Source: CAZVRZ01 sp964629965
GTDB taxonomy: Bacteria; Chloroflexota; Anaerolineae; Anaerolineales; UBA4823
Assembly: GCA_964629965.1 (NCBI GenBank)
Contig: CAZVRZ010000016.1
Coordinates: 1 to 53,555 of the forward strand
Direction of reading: 5' to 3'
Length of the DNA stretch: 53,555 nt
A program made the translations under genes and the position numbers. Under the pieces are notes generated by a model. It did no database searches. It was given only the letters and a program-made list of their open reading frames with translations, and was not told where the DNA came from. Shown piece after piece: positions 36,528 to 44,238 of the stretch (the stretch's first letter is position 1; each line of letters opens with the position of its first letter).

Positions 36528-37247
36528 TCAGGCAACCGCCACGCGTGTTGGCAGCTCATCCCAGGTGCGGCCATCTAGCAGCCTTCCGCTTTTCTTCTTT
36601 CGTGTGCCGCCCCACTGTTTGAAAAAGAAAGCCACGTTTGCCTCTTTGCACTGTTTACGGATATCTCGCACCCACTCATATTCAACCGGCCGGGCGCGGG
36701 GGCCTGATTCGCCACCCACAATCACCCAGTGGATACCCTGTAAATCCAGATCCGGTAATGCTCCTAACAAGGGTTCTAAAGACAAGAATCTAATCGCCGC
36801 GTGCGTTTGACGCAGTAAACTAATGCGCTGAACATACTGGGCATTTTCAACGCTGACTCCCATCCACACATTCTGCGGCCAGTCAAGCACAGTATCCAAT
36901 TCAAGTAAACGCTCGGCTCTTTTGGTGAGAATTTGGAACTGGTGCCAATAAGCACGCCGCATAACGTTGAAAATGTTCAATATGAAATCCAGGGGGACAT
37001 CTTTATGAAAAAGATCGCTCATGGAATTGACAAAAATATTCTGCGGCTTCAGCCAATTGAGCGGTTCTTCCAACGCGTCAGGGTGGAGAGCGAGTTGAAA
37101 GCCTTGCCGGTATTTTTCCATTCCCATAACTTGTAGGCGCTTTGCCATCCGTTCAGCATAGCAATTTTTACAACCTGGGCTGACTTTTGTGCAGCCTGTA
37201 AGCGGATTCCAGGTGGACCCTGTCCATTCAATCGCAGATGTAGCCAT
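36528..37247 (-). CDS. DUF5131 (Gp37/Gp68, three-Cys-motif) protein
   Basis: 239 residues from ATG 37247, after AAAGGAG. The opening IEWTGSTWNPLTGCTKVSPGCKNCYAE carries the three-Cys motif of this family, which is related to radical-SAM proteins. FVNSMSDLFH, QILTKRAERL, VWMGVSVEN, RFLSLEPLLG, WVIVGGESGPRARP and FFFKQWGG are all family-typical. It is encoded next to tcmP, its known genomic partner. The pair is often found in phages and near restriction systems; the biochemical reaction is not established. Confidence 0.93.
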   Translation of the reverse strand: MATSAIEWTGSTWNPLTGCTKVSPGCKNCYAERMAKRLQVMGMEKYRQGFQLALHPDALEEPLNWLKPQNIFVNSMSDLFHKDVPLDFILNIFNVMRRAYWHQFQILTKRAERLLELDTVLDWPQNVWMGVSVENAQYVQRISLLRQTHAAIRFLSLEPLLGALPDLDLQGIHWVIVGGESGPRARPVEYEWVRDIRKQCKEANVAFFFKQWGGTRKKKSGRLLDGRTWDELPTRVAVA

Positions 37248-37300
37248 CAAACACTCCTTTTAGCTATTCTACTCTTATTTTAGCACATCTGTTCCGATTA

Positions 37301-38185
37301 TTAGATTAATCTTAGCTGTCCGCTGGGCAGGTTGCGAGTGATATCTGCCCAAAACTTATTGCCCAATGAGCTTTTACACACAAATAGCAACCGGTACATT
37401 GGCGCATTTTTGGAATTGCTGAACATGGGCTCTGATAGAGGATCATCCACTTTATAACCAAAAGCCCCCAGCTTGCTTTTGTAATAATCCAGCAAGGCGC
37501 GATGCAAGAAAGCCTCTTCGCCTCGTTGGTATTGCTGATAGATTTGCCGCCATCCGGTATCGCCAAAAAATAAGTCAATCTTTGATGGTGATGGTTGTTG
37601 GATTTCCAAGGGGGCTTCTCTTGAAATCCCCATTTGAGAGTAATAGATAATCATATCGGTTCGCCGCGAGGCCAATTTCTCCACAGTTCCCCAATGAAGT
37701 TCCAGCCCTTCAGGATCAAGAAAGGCAAGGTTGAGAGACGGCCACTTGTCCGTTATCGGCTTATCAATGAGATTGATATCCTTTACGATTTGCTTTACAA
37801 CTTCATTAGCGTCTCCAACCTTAAAAGTAATCTTTGGATTGGGGGCTTTCTGGGGAGTGCATCTTTGCTTGAGGGCATCTATATTCGCTGGTTCAATGTC
37901 GGAGAAGAAATATTGGTCAAACGGATGCTTTTGTGAGAGTGCCAGCAAAGGCGAGCCAGCGATGATCCTGCCATCTGGTAGTGCGTTTTTACCAGAGCCT
38001 GCAAACAGGTCAATATAGTGAATGGCACGCCAATTTTTGTGCCGCATGGAGACAATAAAGCGGTCAAGATAGGCGTTCAGATAATACAATTTGTCGTATG
38101 TCCATGTGCCTTTGCACGAGCGCAAAGGTAATCCATCATCCATTGTTTCCAAGGGGGGTAACTGGTTAAGTTTCTTGTTTGACAT
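37301..38185 (-). CDS. tcmP: Three-Cys-motif partner protein TcmP
   Basis: 294 residues. The start codon lies inside the end of hsdM (20-bp overlap) with GAGGG upstream, so it is coupled to hsdM. TWTYDKLYYLNAYLDRF, IHYIDLFAGSGKN, GSPLLAL, FSDIEPANIDAL and LNLAFLDPEGLELHW match the TcmP family, which has a methyltransferase-like fold. It always occurs beside a three-Cys-motif protein, here the DUF5131 gene 53 bp downstream. Its position between hsdM and hsdS suggests that the pair rides as cargo in the restriction operon. Confidence 0.9.
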   Translation of the reverse strand: MSNKKLNQLPPLETMDDGLPLRSCKGTWTYDKLYYLNAYLDRFIVSMRHKNWRAIHYIDLFAGSGKNALPDGRIIAGSPLLALSQKHPFDQYFFSDIEPANIDALKQRCTPQKAPNPKITFKVGDANEVVKQIVKDINLIDKPITDKWPSLNLAFLDPEGLELHWGTVEKLASRRTDMIIYYSQMGISREAPLEIQQPSPSKIDLFFGDTGWRQIYQQYQRGEEAFLHRALLDYYKSKLGAFGYKVDDPLSEPMFSNSKNAPMYRLLFVCKSSLGNKFWADITRNLPSGQLRLI

Positions 38186-39932
38186 CCTGGTTTCCCTCGC
38201 GATGAATATAATCTAGCTTTTGAGAGTTTAGTTCACACAACTCACCTATTTCATCTAGCATCACCTGCTCCAGCCTTGCCAGTCTCTCCAGCGTGATAGG
38301 TGGCTTCTCGTGATATGCATCGTCCGCTTCCACCTGGCGGTAGCGGCTGGCGGAGAGGTCGTACTTGTTGGCCTTCACCTGGTCTTTGCTCACCCAGAAC
38401 TGGCGCGAGAGTTGGTCGATCTCGGCCTGCAGCGGAGCAATGCGAGCATCCAGCTCAGCCAGGCGGGCCTGCGCCGCAGCCAATTCGGTCTCCGTCGCGC
38501 CGTCGCCCTCCGGGGCAATGGCCCGCGCGAAGGTCAGGCGGTTGATCTCGGCGTGCAGGCTTAATCGCTCGATCTTGAGCGGCGCGGCTTGGGCCTTGAG
38601 CTCACTCAGGCGCTCTTGGCGCACCTGCCAGAAGGCCTGCTCGCCGCGCTTCTGCCAGCACAGCAGCACGTCCGGGATATCGTTCTCCGCTGCCGGCAGG
38701 CGCTTGTCGTCCAGCGAAAAGCCATCGTGGGCCATATCGTAGAACCAGATGTCGCCGGTCTTGGCGCCGCGGGTGAAGAGCAGCACGGCGGTCGAGACCC
38801 CGGCGTAGGGCTTGAACACGCCCGAGGGCATCGAGATCACCCCGTCCAGGCGGTTTTCTTCGATGATCTTTTTGCGCAGCGCCACGTGGGCGTTGCTGGA
38901 GCCGAACAGCACACCGTCCGGGGCGATCACCGCGCAGCGCCCGCCCATGTCCAGCGCCCGCAGGATCAGGTGGATGAAGAGCAGCTCGGTCTTGGTGGTG
39001 CCGGCGGCCTGCAGGCTGTCGTGCAGATCGTTCTTGTCCACCGCGCCTTTGAAGGGCGGGTTCATCAGAACGACATCAAAATCGCGTTCGGCGGTGAAGG
39101 CCTTGGAGAGCGTATCGGTGTAAAAGAACTGCGGCGCTTCGATGCCATGCAGCATCAGGTTCATCGAGCCGATGCGCAGCATGGTCATGCCGGAGTCGTT
39201 GTCGAAGCCGCGCAGGAATTTCTCCGACTTGGTGAACTCGCGCTGGCGGTCGCTCAGCAGGTCGCCGACCAGGTGATGCGGCAGCCCTTCCTCATCGTAT
39301 TCGAGGATGTTCGGCGAGGTGGCTTTTTCCAGCACGTACTGGTAAGCGTTCACCAAAAAGCCCGCCGTGCCGCCCGCCATGTCGCCGATGCGCTCGGTGG
39401 GGCGCGGGGCGATCATCTGCACCATCATGCGGATGATATGGCGCGGCGTGCGGAACTGGCCGTTGCGCCCGGCGGTGTTGAGCTTGCTGAGCAGGTATTC
39501 GTACAGGTCGCCTTGCACATCCTGGTTCTGCTGCGCGATCTCCATCTGGTCGATCAGCTTGCAAGCCTCGATCAGCAGGCTGGGCTTGTTGATCTTGCAC
39601 TCGGCGTTCTGCATGTAGCGCTCGAAGGAGCTGCCCTGCTCGCCCAGCGTGCGGAACCAGGGAAAGATGGTCTCTTTGAGGTGCTGCAGGGCGTGGCCGG
39701 CCTCGTATTTGCTCCAATTCTGCCAGCGCATCTCGGCCGGGATGCCGGCGGTATAGGCCATGCTGCGCCGCCTGGCCTGGCGCTCGCGGGCGTTCTCGGC
39801 GTCATCCAGGCGCTTGAAAAAGAGCAGGTAAGAGAACTGCTCGATGGCATCCAGCGGGTTGGCCAACCCACCGGTCCAGAACTTGTCCCACAGGGAGTCG
39901 ACTTGTGATTTTAGCTTGGGGTCGGTGAGCAT
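38166..39932 (-). CDS. hsdM: Type I restriction-modification methyltransferase subunit HsdM
   Basis: 588 residues. The N-terminal helical domain (LKSQVDSLWDKFWTGG…YLLFFKRLDD) is followed by an N6-adenine methyltransferase domain with SAM motif I DMAGGTAGF (about residue 181) and catalytic NPPF (about 291). YLLSKLNTAGRNGQFRTPRHI is the conserved segment before motif I. The C-terminal part is a long coiled coil (about 435-520) that contacts HsdS. It starts 7 bp after the AIM24 stop without a clear ribosome site, so coupling is likely. The length fits the family. Confidence 0.95.
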   Translation of the reverse strand: MLTDPKLKSQVDSLWDKFWTGGLANPLDAIEQFSYLLFFKRLDDAENARERQARRRSMAYTAGIPAEMRWQNWSKYEAGHALQHLKETIFPWFRTLGEQGSSFERYMQNAECKINKPSLLIEACKLIDQMEIAQQNQDVQGDLYEYLLSKLNTAGRNGQFRTPRHIIRMMVQMIAPRPTERIGDMAGGTAGFLVNAYQYVLEKATSPNILEYDEEGLPHHLVGDLLSDRQREFTKSEKFLRGFDNDSGMTMLRIGSMNLMLHGIEAPQFFYTDTLSKAFTAERDFDVVLMNPPFKGAVDKNDLHDSLQAAGTTKTELLFIHLILRALDMGGRCAVIAPDGVLFGSSNAHVALRKKIIEENRLDGVISMPSGVFKPYAGVSTAVLLFTRGAKTGDIWFYDMAHDGFSLDDKRLPAAENDIPDVLLCWQKRGEQAFWQVRQERLSELKAQAAPLKIERLSLHAEINRLTFARAIAPEGDGATETELAAAQARLAELDARIAPLQAEIDQLSRQFWVSKDQVKANKYDLSASRYRQVEADDAYHEKPPITLERLARLEQVMLDEIGELCELNSQKLDYIHREGNQDVKQET

Positions 39933-39939
39933 AATTGGA

Positions 39940-40770
39940 TCAGACTTTCGTATTGGTTTGAGTGTTCGATGAATGCTGCGAACTGACCAGGGCCGAAAGC
40001 GAGGCAGCTCTCATCCGTTCATAGATATCCTGGGTGGGCGCCAGCCAAACTTCGCCGGTTCCCGCAAAAGTCTGCAGCAACCCTTCGCCGCTGCGCGCGG
40101 TGCCAAAGATCGACTTGGAAGATTTCTCAACCTTAAATTCTATTTTCCCTTTACGCAGCAATGCGAAATTGCCGTCAACCTGCAGCTTTTCATTGTTGAG
40201 AACCACTTTGCGAATTTCAGCCAACGGTACCGGGCTGGCAAGCACAACCCAGCCGGTTCCACTGATGCGAGTCTGGAAAAAACCTTCATTGCCAAACAAG
40301 GCTGATGAAATATTTTTTTGCATTGCGACTCCCACATTAACCGTGCCTTCCGAGGCGTAAAACATTCCTTTATCGGTGATCATCTCTTCGCCATTCAGTT
40401 TGATCAAGAGAAAATGAGCAAAGGCCGGTTCGAGCATAATTTCGCCGACACCTTTATAACGCGGCCGAAAGGTGGATTCATTCGTGAGCGCGCTGGCAGC
40501 TATTTTAGTAACCAAGCCGCCCAATCCACCGGACTTGGTTTCCATCACAATATTGCCTTTCATGTACTGGAGCGCGCCGGCTTCAAGGACAACCTCACAA
40601 GCATTGATCTGGATGAAAACCTGGCGCAAGCGCATCCCAGACTGGGCGGCGAAATACAGGGTTCGCGCACTTTCCAGGCTGTTGCTGCCAATAAGCTGTT
40701 GGTACTCCAGGATGCTGACGCGCGACCCATTTCCATCCATTGATTGAATTGTTTGGACTTGATCTGTCAT
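39940..40770 (-). CDS. AIM24-family protein embedded in the type I restriction operon
   Basis: 276 residues after AATAGGAG. Family features include FIQINACEVVLEAGALQYMKGNIVMET, RPRYKGVGEIMLEP, MFYASEGTVNVGV, RISGTGWVVLASP, LQVDGNFALLRKG and LQTFAGTGEVWLAP. The N-terminal 45 residues are extra and polar, and the tail is Ser/Thr/Asn-rich. It lies 36 bp after hsdR and 7 bp before hsdM on the same strand, so it belongs to the operon. AIM24 is not a known type I component. A second AIM24 gene (7129-7803) in the window is a separate paralogue. Confidence 0.85.
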   Translation of the reverse strand: MTDQVQTIQSMDGNGSRVSILEYQQLIGSNSLESARTLYFAAQSGMRLRQVFIQINACEVVLEAGALQYMKGNIVMETKSGGLGGLVTKIAASALTNESTFRPRYKGVGEIMLEPAFAHFLLIKLNGEEMITDKGMFYASEGTVNVGVAMQKNISSALFGNEGFFQTRISGTGWVVLASPVPLAEIRKVVLNNEKLQVDGNFALLRKGKIEFKVEKSSKSIFGTARSGEGLLQTFAGTGEVWLAPTQDIYERMRAASLSALVSSQHSSNTQTNTKV

Positions 40771-40806
40771 TCAATTCTCCTATTCTTGTCAGTAACGATT
40801 GCTCAC

Positions 40807-43572
40807 TTACATACTCTGGTTTTCAATTTGCATGCTTTGGGTGAGGGTCATAATCTGTTGAATTTCATTGGGGCTGAACCAACGATCGACCGCATCCACG
40901 CCAAAACTGGTCAGCGGCGGCTCGTACAGGTCGGCCGCTTCCAGGCGGTGCTGCCGCACGAACACGCTCTGCACGGCGCGCAAGAAGCGGATCTGGTCTG
41001 CGTTGAAATTGTGGGCGGTGATGTAGGCCTCGAACTGGCGCTGCACCAGGTCGGCGTAATCGGGCAGTTCGTCCAGGTCGAGCACCTGGCGGGCGAAGGC
41101 CAGGAAGCTGTTCACCCGCAGCCCGTAGGCTTTGCGGATATTCTCGGGCGAAAGCTCCAGGTCGCCGCTGCCAAGCTCGGTTTGCAGCGTGCGCTCCAGC
41201 TCCAACAGTTGCCAGTCATCCACCAGCGGATGAACTCCATCCGCCGCCGCTCGCTGGATGGCCTGCACGGCGGGATGGTTGGCGACCAGGTCCAGGATGC
41301 GCTGCTCCACCCGGCGGCGGTATTCGGCCACGTACACTTGCTCGCCGCTTTGGGTGAGCAGGATGTAACCGCTCAGAGTGATGAAGTCAGGCAGATCCAG
41401 CATGCGGAAGGTGTCGGGGCGGGTCTTATACCTCATCTGGGGAGCCAGGCCGTCGCGCAAGCGGTTCAGGTCGGCGGGAGAGGCGGCTTGCAGCGCTTCG
41501 GGGCTGCACAGGCGTGCCAGGGGCTGGAGCTGCGGGTCTTCGAGCACGAAGGAGGGCAGCAGGGCGGCATCCTCGGCGATGGATTGCAGGGTCTGATCGG
41601 CATCTTTGTGGGTGCGCTGCAGCCACTTGAGGCGCTCGATTTTACTCACGAAGGTGGCCGCGGCCACATCCACGCCGGGCACCAGGCGCAGGTGCGGCGC
41701 GATCTTGATCTTGAGGAAGTCCAGCTTGCTTAGTGTCAGGTGGTACCAGAAGCTATCCTGCCAGGCCTCTTCGATCTGCGGCAGCAGGCGCTTGAGGGTG
41801 AACGATTCGATGGGAAGCTGGCCGATCTGCTCCCGCAGGTCGGCGATCACTTGCTGGCAATCGGGGGAAGACTGCTCGCCCAGGTAGGTTTCCAGCAGGC
41901 GCAGGCGGGTGTTGAAGATCGCCACCAGCACCGGCAGGGTGTTCTCCACCGTCTCTTTGGCCTCTTTGCTGAAGTTGTTCTCCCAGAAATCCAGGATCAG
42001 GAAGTTCTTTTTCTCGCCGTTGGGCAGCCAATCGAGGTGGGAGCAGGCCGCCTGGCAGCGCGTGCCGCGGCCGATCATCTGCTGCAGCTTGATCGGCGAC
42101 TGCACCGGCTTCATGAAGACCAGGTTGACAGCTTCCGGCACATCGATGCCGGTATCAAGCATATCCACCGAGATAGCCAGGCGCGGCTGGTCTTTCTTTT
42201 TGAAAGCATCCACCAGCGCGCCGCGATACTCGGATTTGTGTGTGATGACCTTCGCCATCTCGGGGAACTGCGGGTACATCTCGTTGAAAACCGCTTCGAG
42301 GCGCAGGGCGTGCTCCTGGGTCATAGCAAAAAGGATGGTCTTGCCCGGTAATTGGCCCGAGGCATCCTTGAGACATACATCCATGATCTCCGCCCACTGC
42401 TTACGCAGCGTGTCCTTGTTGCTGACGGTGCGCTCGATCTCGGTGCCATCATAATCCAGATCGTCGGGGTCGATGCCCTGTTGCAGCAGGCTGTTGCGAT
42501 CTTCCTCGCTCAGGTCTACGCCCTTAATGCCCGCCCGCTGGAACCTGGTGCGCGCCGCATACAGGTCGAAGTCCACCAGGTAGCCGTCCTGGATAGCCTG
42601 CTCGTAGGTGTAGAGGTAAGTGGGCTTGCCATCAGTGCAGTCGAATGCCAAAAAGGTGTCGCGTTCGATGTAATTAGCGGGCGTGGCCGTCAGGCCGATC
42701 TGGCGTCCATCGAAGTATTGCAGCACTTCGTTGAACTTATTGAAGATCGAGCGATGGACTTCATCAAAAATGATCAGGTCGAAATAGGCCGGGGAGAACT
42801 GTCCGACATTATTGCTCAGGGTTTGCAGCGTGACGGCGTACAGGCGCTGCGAAGTGCCGATATCCCAGGAGTGCAGCCGCGTGCAGGGCTCGTTAGGGAT
42901 GAATTTCTCGAAGCCGTCTGTCTTGGCCTGGATAACCAATGCGTCACGGTCGGCCACAAAGAGCACCCTGCGGGCCTGGTTGGCGCGCAGGAAGACATCG
43001 ATCAGCCCCATGGCGGTGCGCGTCTTGCCTGTGCCGGTCGCCATCACGATCAGCGCTTTGCGCTTGCCCGCCGTGAAAGCCTCGCCCACCCGGCGGATGG
43101 CCTCGTGCTGGTAAGCGCGATCTACAATGTGGGAGTTGATCGGGATTGTATCGAGCGCCGCGCCCTGCTGGCGGGTGAAAAGCATGTTTTCCAGGTCATC
43201 GAGCGTGAAAAAGCCTGCCACCAGGCGCTTCGGGGTACGTTCGACATCCACAAAATACGTTTCGAACCCATTGGTCAGGAAACCGAAGGGGCGAAATGGC
43301 TGGTGCCTCTCAATCTCTTTGACGTAATGTGTTAGCTGCGCCTCGGCCTGGCGCACATCCACCGCCATCTTCTTGGCCTCCACCACAGCCAGCACTTCGC
43401 CGTTTTCACGCAGCAAGATATAGTCGGAAACGCCATTCCAGGGGGCTGCGTCATAACCATCCACTGGGATTTCGATGCGCACCCTGGTATGGTCGTGCAG
43501 ATACCAGCCCGCCTTTTCAAGCTGCGGGTCGATCATCTCTTTGCGCGTCTCGGCTTCAGATAATCTATGCAT
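40807..43572 (-). CDS. hsdR: Type I restriction endonuclease subunit HsdR
   Basis: 921 residues. The N-terminal nuclease domain has D50 (GVSDYILL) and E65/K67 (VVEAKK). The SF2 translocase has Walker A ATGTGKT (about 181), motif II FDEVHRS (about 271), motif III LTATP, and motif VI QMIGRGTR. The C-terminal helical domain (about 560-921) contacts HsdM. All catalytic residues are intact, so the complex should translocate and cut unmodified DNA. GAGAGGATC precedes the ATG. It is 40 bp downstream of the small PD-(D/E)XK gene and 36 bp upstream of AIM24. Confidence 0.95.
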   Translation of the reverse strand: MHRLSEAETRKEMIDPQLEKAGWYLHDHTRVRIEIPVDGYDAAPWNGVSDYILLRENGEVLAVVEAKKMAVDVRQAEAQLTHYVKEIERHQPFRPFGFLTNGFETYFVDVERTPKRLVAGFFTLDDLENMLFTRQQGAALDTIPINSHIVDRAYQHEAIRRVGEAFTAGKRKALIVMATGTGKTRTAMGLIDVFLRANQARRVLFVADRDALVIQAKTDGFEKFIPNEPCTRLHSWDIGTSQRLYAVTLQTLSNNVGQFSPAYFDLIIFDEVHRSIFNKFNEVLQYFDGRQIGLTATPANYIERDTFLAFDCTDGKPTYLYTYEQAIQDGYLVDFDLYAARTRFQRAGIKGVDLSEEDRNSLLQQGIDPDDLDYDGTEIERTVSNKDTLRKQWAEIMDVCLKDASGQLPGKTILFAMTQEHALRLEAVFNEMYPQFPEMAKVITHKSEYRGALVDAFKKKDQPRLAISVDMLDTGIDVPEAVNLVFMKPVQSPIKLQQMIGRGTRCQAACSHLDWLPNGEKKNFLILDFWENNFSKEAKETVENTLPVLVAIFNTRLRLLETYLGEQSSPDCQQVIADLREQIGQLPIESFTLKRLLPQIEEAWQDSFWYHLTLSKLDFLKIKIAPHLRLVPGVDVAAATFVSKIERLKWLQRTHKDADQTLQSIAEDAALLPSFVLEDPQLQPLARLCSPEALQAASPADLNRLRDGLAPQMRYKTRPDTFRMLDLPDFITLSGYILLTQSGEQVYVAEYRRRVEQRILDLVANHPAVQAIQRAAADGVHPLVDDWQLLELERTLQTELGSGDLELSPENIRKAYGLRVNSFLAFARQVLDLDELPDYADLVQRQFEAYITAHNFNADQIRFLRAVQSVFVRQHRLEAADLYEPPLTSFGVDAVDRWFSPNEIQQIMTLTQSMQIENQSM

Positions 43573-43612
43573 GGCACGATCCTCTCAATTGCTGCTACCA
43601 GTATAGCACAAC

Positions 43613-44224
43613 TCAGTTTACCTCTCCCCCTTGCGCCGCCTGGCGGACGGCTTCCCGCAGCCCCTCGTAGGGGATCGGTGCGCCGGCCAGTTTTTCCAGG
43701 CTTTTCAGCGTGATCGAATGCTGGCTGCGCCTGCGCTCGTCCAGCGCGGCGGTCGGCAGAACGTAAAAACGCCACTGGTCGATGTTCAAAGGATCGATCG
43801 TGGCTTTGTCTTGGTGGGCGAGCAGGGCAAACACGTACACCTGTGCCTGCCGCCGGGAGGTTGTTTCCTGGAGGTTGCTGTCCGCCGACCAGGCGCGGGT
43901 CTTGGGAACGTGGAAAAGGATGGATGAATAACTGTGCTGTGTCCAGCTTTGCACGTAGGCCGCTGACTTCACTTCCACCGTGATCCCCTCCGGCGTCATC
44001 AGGTCGAAGGCGCCCCATTCGTCGCGCACACCGTCGCCGGCGATGCCCAGCGCTCCGGCTACGATGAACTCCGCCAGCACGCCGCGCCGGACGTTGCTGA
44101 CGAGATCGGACTCGCTCCAGCGCCAGAAATCCAGCACGGTGAGGCCGGTCGGGCGGCCGTTGGAATGGAATGGCTCCGTTCCGTCTCTGCGGACTGGTTT
44201 GAGGTGGGAAAGGTCATTGGTCAT
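43613..44224 (-). CDS. PD-(D/E)XK nuclease-like protein
   Basis: 203 residues. A compact nuclease core is seen: helix Glu in RGVLAEFIVAGALG (E52), Asp in EWGAFDLM (D74) and EVKS (E84, K86), then YVQSW. This is the canonical E-D-ExK set. Proteins of this type are annotated as hypothetical in many genomes and I know no function for them. It is the first gene of the restriction locus, 40 bp before hsdR, and starts 14 bp after the SBBP gene stop with only a weak ribosome site. It may be an accessory nuclease, or a DNA-binding protein if inactive. Confidence 0.75.
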   Translation of the reverse strand: MTNDLSHLKPVRRDGTEPFHSNGRPTGLTVLDFWRWSESDLVSNVRRGVLAEFIVAGALGIAGDGVRDEWGAFDLMTPEGITVEVKSAAYVQSWTQHSYSSILFHVPKTRAWSADSNLQETTSRRQAQVYVFALLAHQDKATIDPLNIDQWRFYVLPTAALDERRRSQHSITLKSLEKLAGAPIPYEGLREAVRQAAQGGEVN

Positions 44225-44238
44225 GGGGCAATGCCTGT

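Noticed and set aside
38589..39908. 439-codon plus-strand frame opposite hsdM
   Set aside because: hsdM carries clear methyltransferase motifs on the other strand; the plus frame has none.
42352..43335. 327-codon plus-strand frame opposite hsdR
   Set aside because: Shadow of the HsdR helicase domain; no recognisable domain.
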